From Pantoea alfalfae (GTDB lineage Bacteria > Pseudomonadota > Gammaproteobacteria > Enterobacterales > Enterobacteriaceae), in NCBI RefSeq assembly GCF_019880205.1, contig NZ_CP082292.1, forward strand, positions 124,001 to 188,000: a DNA stretch of 64,000 nucleotides, given 5' to 3'. The notes under the pieces are model-generated. The model saw nothing but the letters and a program-made list of their open reading frames with translations. It was not told the origin of the DNA and ran no database searches. The position numbers were made by a program, and so were the translations under genes. The first letter of the stretch is position 1. Each line of letters starts with the position of its first letter. Of this stretch, positions 40,382-51,404 are shown piece after piece.

Positions 40382-41149
40382 TTAAGCGTTTTTTGCAGCC
40401 GCCGCAGCTTTAACGATTACCGCGAAAGCATCTGCTTTCAGTGACGCACCGCCAACCAGCGCACCATCGATGTCAGGCTGGGTGAACAGCTCAGCAGCAT
40501 TCTTGTCGTTAACAGAGCCGCCGTACTGAATGATGACCTGTTCAGCGATAGCTGCATCTTTCTTCGCGATATGATCACGGATGAATTTGTGCACGGCCTG
40601 AGCCTGAGCAGGGGTCGCAGATTTGCCGGTACCGATGGCCCAGACGGGCTCATACGCGATAACCGCATCTTTGAACGCTTCAGCGCCCTGGGTTTCCAGA
40701 ACGGCATTCAGCTGACGCGCACAGACTTCTTCGGTTTTACCCGCTTCGTTTTCTGCTTCGGTTTCACCAATGCACAGCACCGGAACCAGGCCCACTGACT
40801 TCAGTACCGCGTATTTCTTCGCGATAAACTCGTCGCTCTCTTTGTGGTAAGTGCGGCGTTCTGAATGACCGATAATGATATATTTCGCGCCGATATCTTT
40901 CAGCATCTCTGCGGAAACTTCACCGGTAAATGCGCCAGACAGGTTAACGTCCACGTTCTGCGCACCCAGTGCGATGTGGCTACCGGAGATGGCGTGTTTT
41001 GCCTGCTCGAGATAGAGCGCTGGCGGTGCAATGGCAACGCCACAACCCTCAACGCCAGAGAGTTCCTTACGCAGACCCGCGATCAGTTCAGCTGTGATCT
41101 GCTTGCTGCCATTCAACTTCCAGTTACCCATAACCAGTGGATGTCGCAT
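40382..41149 (-). CDS. tpiA: Triose-phosphate isomerase
   Basis: Interconverts dihydroxyacetone phosphate and glyceraldehyde 3-phosphate. 255 residues, as in E. coli. [14 protein letters not shown] (catalytic Lys), [14 protein letters not shown] (catalytic His) and [21 protein letters not shown] (catalytic Glu and loop 6) are all present in parts. A GAGG lies before the ATG; the longer frame with a TTG start is not used. It is convergent with cdh. Confidence 0.97.
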   Translation of the reverse strand: MRHPLVMGNWKLNGSKQITAELIAGLRKELSGVEGCGVAIAPPALYLEQAKHAISGSHIALGAQNVDVNLSGAFTGEVSAEMLKDIGAKYIIIGHSERRTYHKESDEFIAKKYAVLKSVGLVPVLCIGETEAENEAGKTEEVCARQLNAVLETQGAEAFKDAVIAYEPVWAIGTGKSATPAQAQAVHKFIRDHIAKKDAAIAEQVIIQYGGSVNDKNAAELFTQPDIDGALVGGASLKADAFAVIVKAAAAAKNA

Positions 41150-41269
41150 TCTATCCTCCGCATAACGCGATACATGAAAAATCGCTGCCAGCCGGCAGCG
41201 TTGTCTGCCAGACAGTATAGAGATCAAATGTAGTGATGGCTTTGCTTTTCGTCATTTTCAGCCACATCA

Positions 41270-41860
41270 TCAGGGGCTCGCGAGCGCCAGTTTGACCGGT
41301 TCAATCGCGAAGGTCAGTCCTTTGTCGCCGTTGTCAGCGACCACAAAACGCAGCGCGCCGTCGACCTGCGCAAAGTAGGGTAAATCCTTACCTTCCTTCA
41401 GCAGGCTCTCCAGCTTTTTACGCCCTTCCTCGGCGCTTAATCCTGGTACAAAAAAGCGCAGCATGGCGGTCATATAAGCCAGCGCTTTTTGCTGTGAGGC
41501 GCTCTGGTCCGGGCCAGGCAGTGGCAGCCAGGTGATCTGCAGCGTCTTGATTTTACCGGTGCCGGGTTCCAGCGCGGTAGAGGCATAGAGCGTTTCATTG
41601 ATTTTGCTGGCGGCGCGCGTCAGGTTGCTTTTATCACCCCGGTTATCAATAGCGCGATACTCCGGCAGCATCAATGCTGCATTGGCCAGATTATATTTTT
41701 CGCGAAACTGGCCGATAGTCATATCAAAGGTGGGAGCGCCCGCCAGCAGATAAGGCGCGGTGGGCAACGCATCGGGCCGTTCTGGCGGTGGCGGATCGGC
41801 GGCAAAGACCGGAACCGTCAGCGCAAACGATAACAGCAGTGCGCCAGGCAAATTCTTCAT
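41270..41860 (-). CDS. yiiQ: DUF1454 family periplasmic protein YiiQ
   Basis: 196 residues (E. coli 199). Signal peptide about 1-20 (LLLSFALTVPVFA), then a Pro-rich stretch and the DUF1454 domain. Function unknown. Between tpiA and yiiR, as in E. coli. The frame continues 71 codons upstream across the divergent yiiR start; the internal ATG before the signal peptide is the sensible start. Confidence 0.9.
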   Translation of the reverse strand: MKNLPGALLLSFALTVPVFAADPPPPERPDALPTAPYLLAGAPTFDMTIGQFREKYNLANAALMLPEYRAIDNRGDKSNLTRAASKINETLYASTALEPGTGKIKTLQITWLPLPGPDQSASQQKALAYMTAMLRFFVPGLSAEEGRKKLESLLKEGKDLPYFAQVDGALRFVVADNGDKGLTFAIEPVKLALASP

Positions 41861-41958
41861 TTTGTCGATCCTAACCCGTAAACTCAGGCGCAAATTAAAA
41901 CGGTTTTTATCCGCGAGGTCAAAAGTGCGGCGGTTCTCTTCTCTCTGGATGATAATGC

Positions 41959-42393
41959 ATGACGTTACAACAATGGTGTTTTTCCTGGCGCGGCCGACTG
42001 GGACGACGTGATTTCTGGATCTGGCAGGCCGTCTGGTTGCTGACCACGACACTGTTATTCGTCTTAGCAGCAAACGACTGGATTGATAGCCAGATGGCGG
42101 CCTTTGGCGTGGTCTGCCTGCTATGGCCCGCCAGCGCGGTTATGGTTAAACGGCTGCACGATCGCAATCGACGCGGCTACTGGGGATTTCTGGTGATTGT
42201 TGCCTGGCTGCTGGTGGCGGGAAACTGGACCATGCTGGGTGGGGTTCTGCCCTGGCTGCTGGGCCGCGCCATTCCGCTTGCATTAATCGCTGGTCTGCTG
42301 CTGGATCTCGGCGTCTTTCGCGGTACCCCCGGCGCTAACCGGTTTGGTACCGCGACGCAGCCGGTGCGATACCGGCAAACGACTCACCAGTAA
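41959..42393 (+). CDS. yiiR: DUF805 membrane protein YiiR
   Basis: 144 residues with about four hydrophobic segments. The DUF805 signature GRLGRRDFWIW and the VKRLHDRNRRGYW motif are clear. Function unknown. It is divergent from yiiQ, and its end overlaps the end of fpr by ten bases. Confidence 0.9.
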   Translation: MTLQQWCFSWRGRLGRRDFWIWQAVWLLTTTLLFVLAANDWIDSQMAAFGVVCLLWPASAVMVKRLHDRNRRGYWGFLVIVAWLLVAGNWTMLGGVLPWLLGRAIPLALIAGLLLDLGVFRGTPGANRFGTATQPVRYRQTTHQ

Positions 42394-43130
42394 TGTTCAC
42401 TGGTGATATGGCCCGGCTTACGCTTCAGGTGTTTGCGCATCTCGCGCGTCTCTTTCAGTAACTGCTGGGTATCGCGCACCATCTGCGGGTTGCCGCACAG
42501 CATCACGTGGCTGCTGTCGGCATCCAGGCTTAACCCGGTGGCGCGCTCCAGCTCACCGTTTTCGATCAGCGCCGGGACCCGGCCCGTCAGCGAACCGGCG
42601 ATCGCTTCGCGACTCACCACCGTCTGGATGTGCAGCTTACCTTGATAATGTTGTTGCAGCTGCTGCATCAGTGGCAAAAAGCTCAGGTCGGCCGCATAGC
42701 GTGCGGCATGCACCAGCACGATGTTTTCAAAGCGATCCAGCCCTTCGCCCTGCTGGAGCATCGACAGGTAGGGACCAATCGCGGTGCCGGTTGCCAGCAT
42801 CCATAAGGTTTTGCATTCCGGGACTTCATCCAGCACAAAGAATCCCGCGGCTTCTTTGGTAACCATCACCTGATCGCCCGGCTGAAGTGCCTGCAGATGC
42901 GGACTCAGCTTGCCCTCTGGCACCGTGACCAGGTAAAACTCCAGCAGGTCATCTTTTGGCGCATTGACGTAGGAGTAAGCGCGCTGCACCCGCTCACCGT
43001 CGATTTCCAGCGCCAGCTTGGCAAATTGCCCGGCGATAAAAGGAGCGATGGGCGCTTTTACCCGGAGACTGAACAATGCATCCGTCCAGTTTTTGACTTC
43101 CTTTACTTCACCATTGACCCACTCAGCCAT
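42384..43130 (-). CDS. fpr: Ferredoxin/flavodoxin-NADP+ reductase
   Basis: An FAD enzyme that moves electrons between NADPH and flavodoxin or ferredoxin, supporting radical enzymes and oxidative stress defence. 248 residues, as in E. coli. RAYSYVNAP is the FAD-binding RxYS motif, ATGTAIGPYLSML the NADPH pyrophosphate motif, and the C-terminus ends HITSEHYW. GGGAG lies before the ATG. In E. coli it is SoxRS-controlled; no soxbox was sought with confidence here. Confidence 0.96.
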   Translation of the reverse strand: MAEWVNGEVKEVKNWTDALFSLRVKAPIAPFIAGQFAKLALEIDGERVQRAYSYVNAPKDDLLEFYLVTVPEGKLSPHLQALQPGDQVMVTKEAAGFFVLDEVPECKTLWMLATGTAIGPYLSMLQQGEGLDRFENIVLVHAARYAADLSFLPLMQQLQQHYQGKLHIQTVVSREAIAGSLTGRVPALIENGELERATGLSLDADSSHVMLCGNPQMVRDTQQLLKETREMRKHLKRKPGHITSEHYW

Positions 43131-43403
43131 AATCACTCCCGGGTTGTTGATTATTCAGGCAGGTCACTATTTTCGCGACTAGCCAGCGAGATTGCCAGCC
43201 TGCGCCCTGGCAAAGGCTCTAATCGACAAACTGTTGCTTTGTCTTTACAGGCTGGAGCATAAACTTGACAGGCGCAAGCCCGGACCTTTTCGCTTACCTC
43301 TCGCTTTGTCATCCAATCCTGATATTTTGCCCGCCATAACAAGATGACTGGCGGGTGAACCGCTGTTTTAACCTCCTTTCACAGAAAGAAATTTTGCATA
43401 ATC

Positions 43404-44597
43404 ATGATTAGTAAACTGGAAAATCGCCCACTGCTGGTGATGCTCATTGTGCTGGTGGCTGTCGGGCAGATGGCACAGACTATCTACGTCCCGGCGATGT
43501 CGGTGATGGCGGACGCCCTGAATGTGCGGGATGGCGCGCTGCAGCGGGTGATGGCGGCCTATCTGATGACCTATGGCGGATCCCAGCTGATCTACGGTCC
43601 GCTGTCAGACAGTGTGGGCCGTCGTCCGGTGATCCTGGCGGGCATGATGATCTTTATGATCGGCGCAATCACGGCTCTGATGGCGACCTCTCTCGATATG
43701 CTGGTGCTGGGTAGCGCAATCCAGGGACTGGGAACCGGCGTGGCAGGCGTGATGGCCCGTACCATGCCACGTGATCTCTACGAGGGGCACGCGCTGCGTC
43801 GCGCTAACAGCCTGCTTAATATGGGCATTCTGGTCAGCCCGCTGCTGGCACCGGTGATTGGCGCACTGCTGACCCAGCTCTTTGGCTGGCACGCCTGTTT
43901 CGCCTTTCTGCTGCTGCTCTGTCTTGCGGTGACCGGTTCCATGGCGCGCTGGTTGCCGGAGACCCGGCCGCAGAGTGCGGAAGTGACCCCTTTCTTTAAA
44001 CGTTACGCCCGCCTGCTCAGCGACGCGAATTTCGTCCGCTATATTGTGCTGCTGATTGGCGCGCTGGCCGGGATTGCGGTCTTTGAGTCGAGCTGTGGCG
44101 TTCTGCTGGGCGGCGTGCTCGGCCTGCACAGCCTGACCGTCAGCATCCTTTTCATCCTGCCGATTCCGGCAGCGTTCTTTGGTGCGTGGTTTGCCGGGCG
44201 CGAGCAGGGTTCATGGCACAGCCTGATGTGGTGGGGCGTGAATAGCTGTCTGCTGGCGGGCATCCTGATGTGGATCCCGGCATGGTTCGGCGTAATGAAT
44301 ATCTGGACGCTGCTGGTGCCCGCCGCGCTGTTCTTCTTTGGTGCCGGTATGCTGTTTCCGCTGGCGACCTCAGGCGCGATGGAGCCGTATGCGTGGCTGG
44401 CGGGAAGCGCGGGCGCACTGATTGGCGGCATGCAGAATCTGGGATCGGGCCTGGTGGCGTGGCTCTCAGCCATGATGCCGCAGCGCGATCAGTTCAGCCT
44501 TGGCATGCTGATGTTTTTTACCGCGCTGGTGATGCTGCTCTGCTGGTTGCCGCTCTCACGTCAGCCGGAGCGCGGCAATCAGCCGGTTACAGGATAA
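43404..44597 (+). CDS. emrD: Multidrug efflux MFS transporter EmrD
   Basis: A proton antiporter of the major facilitator superfamily, 397 residues (E. coli EmrD 394). Twelve hydrophobic segments; MFS motif GPLSDSVGRRPVIL after TM2; VAVGQMAQTIYVPAMSVMADALNV, NSLLNMGILVSPLLAP and SILFILPIPAAFFGAWFAGRE in parts match EmrD closely. E. coli emrD lies elsewhere, so its position between fpr and glpX is a difference. It overlaps the end of glpX by 11 bases, tail to tail. The ribosome site is weak. Confidence 0.92.
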   Translation: MISKLENRPLLVMLIVLVAVGQMAQTIYVPAMSVMADALNVRDGALQRVMAAYLMTYGGSQLIYGPLSDSVGRRPVILAGMMIFMIGAITALMATSLDMLVLGSAIQGLGTGVAGVMARTMPRDLYEGHALRRANSLLNMGILVSPLLAPVIGALLTQLFGWHACFAFLLLLCLAVTGSMARWLPETRPQSAEVTPFFKRYARLLSDANFVRYIVLLIGALAGIAVFESSCGVLLGGVLGLHSLTVSILFILPIPAAFFGAWFAGREQGSWHSLMWWGVNSCLLAGILMWIPAWFGVMNIWTLLVPAALFFFGAGMLFPLATSGAMEPYAWLAGSAGALIGGMQNLGSGLVAWLSAMMPQRDQFSLGMLMFFTALVMLLCWLPLSRQPERGNQPVTG

Positions 44598-45597
44598 ACG
44601 GATGGAGCGCCGGATCTTTACGGTCGAGATAGTGAATCGACTGGATGCGGCGAATGGTGCGTGATTTACCGCGAATCAGCAGCGTTTCGCTCGTAGCAAT
44701 ATTGCCCTGACGCGTAATGCCTTTCAGGAGTTCGCCACTGGTAATGCCGGTGGCGGCAAATACCACGTTGTCGTTACGGGCCATCTCGCCCAGCGTCAGC
44801 TTTTTACCCGCTTCAATTCCCATCTCTGCACAGCGCTGCAGCTCCTGCTCGCCAAGCCGACGGTTTTCAGCGCTGTCGCCTTTCACATGATGACGTGCCA
44901 GCAAGCGGCCCTGCATATCGCCGTCCAGTGCACGGATCACCGCCGCAGAGACCACGCCTTCCGGTGCGCCGCCAATGCCGTACATCACATCCACTTCGCT
45001 GTCCGGCATGCAGGTCAGAATCGAGGCGGCGACATCGCCATCCGGGAAGGTAAAGACCCGTACGCCCAGCTGCTGCAACTGGCCGATCACCGCATCGTGA
45101 CGTGGCTTTGCCAGAATCGATACGGTCAGCTGCGACAGCGGCTTGTTCATCGCTATCGCGATATTACGCAGGTTGGTTTCCAGCGGCAGGTCGAGATCGA
45201 TAGCGCCATGCGCTGCCGGACCGACAATCAGTTTCTTCATGTACATGTCAGGGGCGTGCAGAAAGCTGCCTTTATCGCCGACGGCCATCACGGCCAGCGC
45301 GTTAGCCTGGCCAAGTGCCGTCATGCGGGTGCCTTCAATCGGATCGACGGCAATATCGACCGCATCACCGCGACCGGTACCAACTTTTTCACCGATATAG
45401 AGCATCGGCGCTTCATCGATTTCGCCTTCACCGATCACAATCTGACCGTCAATTTCAATGGAGTTCAGGACATGACGCATGGCATGGACAGCCGCGCCGT
45501 CAGCTGCATTTTTGTCGCCGCGTCCTAACCAGTGATAGCCTGCCAGGGCGGCAGCTTCGGTTACGCGGGAAAATTCAATGGCAAGTTCTCGTTTCAT
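44587..45597 (-). CDS. glpX: Fructose-1,6-bisphosphatase class II
   Basis: Hydrolyses fructose 1,6-bisphosphate in gluconeogenesis, 336 residues, as in E. coli. VIGEGEIDEAPMLYIGE, VDPIEGTR (metal site) and DVMYGIGGAPEGVVSAA are typical. Third gene of glpFKX; a strong hairpin separates it from glpK. Confidence 0.96.
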   Translation of the reverse strand: MKRELAIEFSRVTEAAALAGYHWLGRGDKNAADGAAVHAMRHVLNSIEIDGQIVIGEGEIDEAPMLYIGEKVGTGRGDAVDIAVDPIEGTRMTALGQANALAVMAVGDKGSFLHAPDMYMKKLIVGPAAHGAIDLDLPLETNLRNIAIAMNKPLSQLTVSILAKPRHDAVIGQLQQLGVRVFTFPDGDVAASILTCMPDSEVDVMYGIGGAPEGVVSAAVIRALDGDMQGRLLARHHVKGDSAENRRLGEQELQRCAEMGIEAGKKLTLGEMARNDNVVFAATGITSGELLKGITRQGNIATSETLLIRGKSRTIRRIQSIHYLDRKDPALHPFIL

Positions 45598-45661
45598 GGC
45601 ATCTACCTGACAAAAAACCGGCAGGCAGTGTAACACAGCGGGGCAGCAGGGCGGGGAAAAG

Positions 45662-45686
45662 GCCCGCGACGGCCAGCGTCGCGGGC
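45662..45686 (-). terminator. Intercistronic hairpin between glpK and glpX
   Basis: A nine-base perfect inverted repeat GCCCGCGAC / GTCGCGGGC with a seven-base loop, eight bases after the glpK stop. There is no T run on the minus strand, so it is more likely an mRNA stabiliser or partial stop than a full terminator. Confidence 0.6.
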
Positions 45687-45693
45687 ACAGAGA

Positions 45694-47205
<1,512 letters not shown>

Positions 47206-47235
47206 AAATTCAGTCCTGATGATAAAAGGTGAAAC

Positions 47236-48090
47236 TTACGCTTTACGCTGCTGAGCGCGTGCAACTGGTTTGTCTGCTGGAACGCTTGCAGGTTCCTGGG
47301 CGGTACCTGGCAGGTAGCGACCAATCAGTGTGCGATAACCTACTGCACCCAGGCAGGCACCGACCAGCGGGCCAAAAATCGGCACGAGGAAGTAAGGGAT
47401 GTCACGACCACCGGTAAAGGCAACGTTACCCCAGCCTGCCAGCCATGCGAAGATCTTCGGTCCGAAATCACGTGCCGGGTTAAGGGCGAAGCCGGTCAGA
47501 GGACCCATGGAGCCACCGATAACCGCAACCAGCAGGCCAATCAGCAGTGGAGCCAGTGGGCCACGCGGAATGCCGTTGCCGTCATCCGTCAGACCCATAA
47601 TCACCGCCATTAATACTGCAGTGATGACCATCTCAACCAGGAAGGCCTGGCCGACACCGATATGTGGATTAGGGTAGGTTGAGAAGATGCCTGCCAGGTC
47701 GAGACTTTCAACCGTGCCGCGCACCATCTGATGGCTCTGCTCATAATCAAAAAACAGGCTGTAGTAGAGACCGTATACCAGCGCCGCGGCACAAAAGGCA
47801 CCGGCAATCTGCGATACGATATAAGGCAGAACTTTACGTCCTTCAAAATTAGCAAACAGGCAGAGTGCAACGGTAATTGCCGGATTCAGGTGCGCGCCCG
47901 AAATGCCTGCGGTGAGGTAGGCGGCCATGGAAACGCCAAGACCCCAGATGATGCAGATCTCCCACTGACCGAAGGCGGCACCGGCGAGTTTCAGAGCAGC
48001 CACACAGCCTGCGCCGAAGAAAATAATCAAGCCTGTCCCCAGAAATTCGGCAATACACTGACCTTTGAGCGTGTTAGTTGTCTGACTCAT
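47236..48090 (-). CDS. glpF: Glycerol uptake facilitator GlpF
   Basis: An aquaglyceroporin of the inner membrane, 284 residues (E. coli 281). Six transmembrane segments and the two NPA boxes (HLNPAITVALCL and GFALNPARDFGPK); the aspartate after the second NPAR is the mark of glycerol channels. First gene of glpFKX. Confidence 0.97.
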   Translation of the reverse strand: MSQTTNTLKGQCIAEFLGTGLIIFFGAGCVAALKLAGAAFGQWEICIIWGLGVSMAAYLTAGISGAHLNPAITVALCLFANFEGRKVLPYIVSQIAGAFCAAALVYGLYYSLFFDYEQSHQMVRGTVESLDLAGIFSTYPNPHIGVGQAFLVEMVITAVLMAVIMGLTDDGNGIPRGPLAPLLIGLLVAVIGGSMGPLTGFALNPARDFGPKIFAWLAGWGNVAFTGGRDIPYFLVPIFGPLVGACLGAVGYRTLIGRYLPGTAQEPASVPADKPVARAQQRKA

Positions 48091-48177
48091 AATAGTGGTT
48101 CCTGAAGCGAGGTTAAATTTTATCAGTTTTTGTTCTCAGTCCATGAGGCACCCAGCTTTTATGTAGGGCTGATGTGA

Positions 48178-48197
48178 ATTTATCGTTAACGAACATA
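48178..48197 (-). promoter_or_regulatory. GlpR-like operator upstream of glpF
   Basis: On the minus strand TATGTTCGTTAACGATAAAT closely fits the GlpR consensus WATKTTCGWWAWCGAACATW, with one half nearly perfect. It lies about 90 bases from the glpF start and should respond to glycerol 3-phosphate. More AT-rich sequence to 48270 may hold further GlpR or CRP sites that I could not define. The rest of 48198-48398 shows no gene. Confidence 0.65.
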
Positions 48198-48398
48198 AAC
48201 GAGAAATAGCGAAATCGTTTTTTGTGTACTGTGTCATAAAAATGCGCGTTTTCGCGTATTCTGGCTTTCTTAACCCATTATTCGCGCCTCATTGCAGTGA
48301 TAACGGGCCAGTGCCAGAACGCAGCTGCAGTAAGCGCAGCGTAAATTCAGGGATTGGCTGAAAAGTGTTACAGACTACGCCCGCAAAGGCCGCGTTGC

Positions 48399-48427
48399 TG
48401 GACTTGCGGGGTGAGGCTACATACAAT
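48399..48427 (+). promoter_or_regulatory. Possible zapB promoter
   Basis: TGGACT, 17 bases, TACAAT, about 70 bases before the zapB start. The -10 is good and the -35 is weak. Confidence 0.4.
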
Positions 48428-48495
48428 CGGGACAACGTTGCTGGCTTAAGCTGGCATCATCAACGCCTTGCAGGAATTTAGGAGAGGTCAGAAAG

Positions 48496-48735
48496 ATGTC
48501 ATTTGAAGTGTTTGAGAAACTGGAAGCGAAAGTACAGCAGGCGATTGATACCATCACCCTGTTGCAGATGGAAATCGAAGAGCTGAAAGAGCAGAACAAC
48601 TCACTGCGTAACGATGCGCAACAAGTCGCGGGCAACCACGATGCGCTGATGCGTGAAAATCAGCACCTGAAAGAAGAGCAACACGTATGGCAGGAACGTC
48701 TGCGTGCCTTGCTGGGAAAAATGGAAGAGGTTTGA
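48496..48735 (+). CDS. zapB: Cell division protein ZapB
   Basis: A small, entirely coiled-coil cytoplasmic protein of 79 residues that joins the Z ring through ZapA and links it to MatP. Heptads run the full length ([30 protein letters not shown] in parts). Same length and place as in E. coli. GGAG lies 12 bases before the ATG. Confidence 0.96.
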   Translation: MSFEVFEKLEAKVQQAIDTITLLQMEIEELKEQNNSLRNDAQQVAGNHDALMRENQHLKEEQHVWQERLRALLGKMEEV

Positions 48736-48751
48736 AGCCTCAGCTGATGTG

Positions 48752-48778
48752 AAAAACGGGTGCTCAGGCACCCGTTTT
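48752..48778. terminator. Two-way terminator between zapB and rraA
   Basis: AAAACGGGTGC / GCACCCGTTTT with a four-base loop; an A run on one side and a T run on the other make it work for both converging genes. Confidence 0.85.
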
Positions 48779-48788
48779 CATGTCCGGC

Positions 48789-49274
48789 CTATTCGAGGTC
48801 CAGCGCATCCTCTGACAGAATGATACCGGTATTATCGGCATAAAGATGGTCGCCGGAGAAGAAGGTGACGCCGCCGAAATTGACGCGCACATCGCTTTCA
48901 CCAATCCCTTCACCCGCAGCGCCTGCCGGAATCGCGGCAATGGCCTGAATGCCAATCTCCAGCTCCTCCAGCTCATCAACCTGGCGTACCGAACCGTAAA
49001 TCACCAGGCCTTCCCACTCGTTGGTTGCCGCCAGGCGTGCCAGCTGCGCATCGACCAGCGCACGACGCACGGAGCCGCCGCCATCGATTACCAGGACGCG
49101 ACCCCGGCCATTCTCTTCCAGCAGATCGTAGAGTAAGCCGTTGTCTTCAAAGCATTTCACTGTGGTAATCTGACCACCGAATGAAGTGCGCCCACCAAAG
49201 TTTGAAAAAAGCGGTTCAACAACATTCACTTCTTCATGGTAGATATCGCAGAGTTCAGATGTATCGTATTTCAT
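48789..49274 (-). CDS. rraA: Ribonuclease E activity regulator RraA
   Basis: Binds RNase E and inhibits it, changing global mRNA decay. 161 residues, as in E. coli. [12 protein letters not shown] at the start, [20 protein letters not shown] and [15 protein letters not shown] are family signatures. In E. coli menA is its upstream neighbour; here hslU is, 158 bases away. Confidence 0.96.
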   Translation of the reverse strand: MKYDTSELCDIYHEEVNVVEPLFSNFGGRTSFGGQITTVKCFEDNGLLYDLLEENGRGRVLVIDGGGSVRRALVDAQLARLAATNEWEGLVIYGSVRQVDELEELEIGIQAIAAIPAGAAGEGIGESDVRVNFGGVTFFSGDHLYADNTGIILSEDALDLE

Positions 49275-49380
49275 AAGGGTTTCGTCTGTTTGCCACAGGA
49301 AGGGTAAGTATATCGCTATATGCAGATTGTTGGCAAAATCATCAGTATGAAAAAAGCATCGTTCGATCAAGAACATGCAT

Positions 49381-49409
49381 AAAAAAGCCCAGCCGGATGG
49401 GCTGGGCTT
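49381..49409 (-). terminator. Terminator of hslVU
   Basis: On the minus strand AGCCCAGCC / GGCTGGGCT with a five-base loop followed by six T residues, just after the hslU stop codon. Confidence 0.9.
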
Positions 49410-49432
49410 CTGAAATACGCTGATTCAGTGAA

Positions 49433-50770
49433 TCAGAGAATGAAGCGGCTAAGGTCTTCGTCAGCCACCAGTTCATCCAGATGTTTGCCGACATAATCAG
49501 CATCGATGGTCACGGATTCACCGTGACGATCGCTGGCGTCATACGATATATCTTCCATCAGACGTTCCAGCACCGTATGCAGACGGCGCGCACCGATGTT
49601 TTCGGTGGTTTCGTTGACCTGCCATGCGGCTTCAGCGATTCGGCGGATACCCTCTTCGGTGAACTCAATGTTCACGCCCTCGGTATTCATCAGCGCTTTA
49701 TACTGCACGGTGATGGAGGCATTCGGCTCGGTCAGGATGCGCTGGAAATCATTCACGGTCAGTGCCTGCAGCTCTACACGGATGGGCAGACGACCCTGCA
49801 GTTCCGGAATCAGGTCAGAAGGGCTGGCAACCTGGAACGCGCCTGAAGCGATAAACAGAATGTGGTCGGTTTTCACCATGCCATGCTTGGTCGAAACGGT
49901 ACAGCCTTCAACCAGCGGCAGCAGGTCGCGCTGAACACCTTCGCGAGAAACATCCGGGCCGCCGGCATTCTGGCCGCCGCGCTTACAGATTTTGTCGATC
50001 TCATCGATAAACACGATACCGTGCTGCTCAACCGCATCAATCGCGTCCTGCTTAAGCTCTTCCGGATTAACCAGCTTTGCCGCTTCTTCTTCGATCAGCA
50101 GCTTCATCGCTTCTTTGATCTTCAGCTTGCGCGCTTTCTGCTTCTGACCGCCGAGGTTCTGGAACATCGACTGCAGCTGGCTGGTCATCTCTTCCATGCC
50201 AGGAGGCGCCATGATCTCAACACCAGGCGCGCTGGCGGCCAGATCGATCTCAATCTCTTTATCGTCCAGCTGGCCTTCGCGCAGCTTTTTGCGGAACGAC
50301 TGGCGCGCCGCAGACGGCTCAGCGCTCTGCTCTGCCTGGCCCCAGTTGTTTTTCGCAGGCGGAATCAGCACATCGAGAATGCGCTCTTCGGCCATCTCTT
50401 CGGCACGGTATTTGTTCTTTTCAATCGCCTGACTGCGCACCATCTTAATGGCCGAATCGGTCAGGTCACGAATGATAGAATCTACTTCCTTACCGACATA
50501 TCCCACTTCGGTAAATTTAGTCGCTTCGACTTTGATGAACGGTGCATTGGCCAGCTTAGCCAGACGACGCGCGATCTCAGTTTTACCGACACCAGTCGGA
50601 CCGATCATCAGGATGTTTTTTGGTGTCACTTCATGGCGCAACTCTTCGTCGAGCTGCATGCGGCGCCAGCGGTTGCGAAGTGCAATAGCCACGGCGCGCT
50701 TGGCGCTGTCCTGGCCGATGATAAAGCGGTTCAGCTCGCTGACGATTTCGCGTGGAGTCATCTCAGACAT
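49433..50770 (-). CDS. hslU: ATP-dependent protease ATPase subunit HslU
   Basis: The AAA+ unfoldase that feeds substrates to HslV. 445 residues (E. coli 443). Walker [10 protein letters not shown], the GYVGKEVDS pore loop, Walker [10 protein letters not shown] and the sensor/arginine region [13 protein letters not shown] are intact; the intermediate (I) domain lies about 110-240. Start just after hslV at ten bases. Confidence 0.97.
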   Translation of the reverse strand: MSEMTPREIVSELNRFIIGQDSAKRAVAIALRNRWRRMQLDEELRHEVTPKNILMIGPTGVGKTEIARRLAKLANAPFIKVEATKFTEVGYVGKEVDSIIRDLTDSAIKMVRSQAIEKNKYRAEEMAEERILDVLIPPAKNNWGQAEQSAEPSAARQSFRKKLREGQLDDKEIEIDLAASAPGVEIMAPPGMEEMTSQLQSMFQNLGGQKQKARKLKIKEAMKLLIEEEAAKLVNPEELKQDAIDAVEQHGIVFIDEIDKICKRGGQNAGGPDVSREGVQRDLLPLVEGCTVSTKHGMVKTDHILFIASGAFQVASPSDLIPELQGRLPIRVELQALTVNDFQRILTEPNASITVQYKALMNTEGVNIEFTEEGIRRIAEAAWQVNETTENIGARRLHTVLERLMEDISYDASDRHGESVTIDADYVGKHLDELVADEDLSRFIL

Positions 50771-50780
50771 ATTTATACCC

Positions 50781-51311
50781 TTACGCCTTAGACGTTAATT
50801 CTTCGAAATTAACGTTGTGGTTAGTGTAGATGCAGATATCACCCGCGATATTCAGCGACTTTTCGACGATGTCGCGTGCGCCCATTTCGGTATTCTCCAG
50901 CAGCGCACGTGCTGCTGCCTGGGCGAAAGGCCCACCGGAGCCGATGGCGATCAGATCGTTTTCAGGCTGGATGACGTCACCGTTACCGCTGATGATCAGA
51001 GAGGCTGACTCATCTGCGACGGCCAGTAAAGCTTCAAGGCGACGCAGCATGCGGTCGGTACGCCAGTCTTTCGCCAGTTCCACCGCGGCTTTTACCAGGT
51101 GGCCCTGATGCATTTCCAGTTTACGTTCGAAAAGTTCAAACAGGGTAAAGGCGTCTGCGGTGCCGCCAGCAAATCCGGCAATCACCTTATCGTTGTATAA
51201 ACGACGCACCTTTTTAACGTTGCCTTTCATCACGGTATTGCCGAGCGTAGCCTGGCCATCACCGCCAATCACTACCTGGCCGTTGCGTCGTACACTTACT
51301 ATTGTTGTCAC
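50781..51311 (-). CDS. hslV: ATP-dependent protease peptidase subunit HslV
   Basis: The proteasome-like threonine peptidase of HslVU. 176 residues, as in E. coli. The start codon is GTG, as in E. coli; after removal of Met the catalytic Thr is first ([21 protein letters not shown]). Controlled by the heat-shock promoter upstream. Confidence 0.96.
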   Translation of the reverse strand: MTTIVSVRRNGQVVIGGDGQATLGNTVMKGNVKKVRRLYNDKVIAGFAGGTADAFTLFELFERKLEMHQGHLVKAAVELAKDWRTDRMLRRLEALLAVADESASLIISGNGDVIQPENDLIAIGSGGPFAQAAARALLENTEMGARDIVEKSLNIAGDICIYTNHNVNFEELTSKA

Positions 51312-51341
51312 GGGCAGACCCCTTGTTGCAGTCGGAAAAGG

Positions 51342-51364
51342 ACTCCGCGCACGGGGCGCGGAGT
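51342..51364 (-). promoter_or_regulatory. Stem-loop in the hslVU 5' UTR
   Basis: A nine-base perfect inverted repeat ACTCCGCGC / GCGCGGAGT with a five-base loop, in the leader between the heat-shock promoter and hslV. In E. coli a stem-loop in the hslVU leader protects the mRNA; this is the matching element. Confidence 0.7.
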
Positions 51365-51376
51365 ATCATGCAACAG

Positions 51377-51404
51377 ATATGGGGCGGGTTTGACGGGTTT
51401 CAAC
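51377..51404 (-). promoter_or_regulatory. Heat-shock (sigma-32) promoter of hslVU
   Basis: On the minus strand GTTGAAA, 13 bases, CCCCATAT: a nearly perfect match to the sigma-32 consensus CTTGAAA-N13-15-CCCCATNT. It overlaps the end of ftsN. Confidence 0.88.

Noticed and set aside
48200..48270. CRP site before glpF
   Set aside because: Several TGTG-like pieces occur, but none has a convincing second half at the right spacing.
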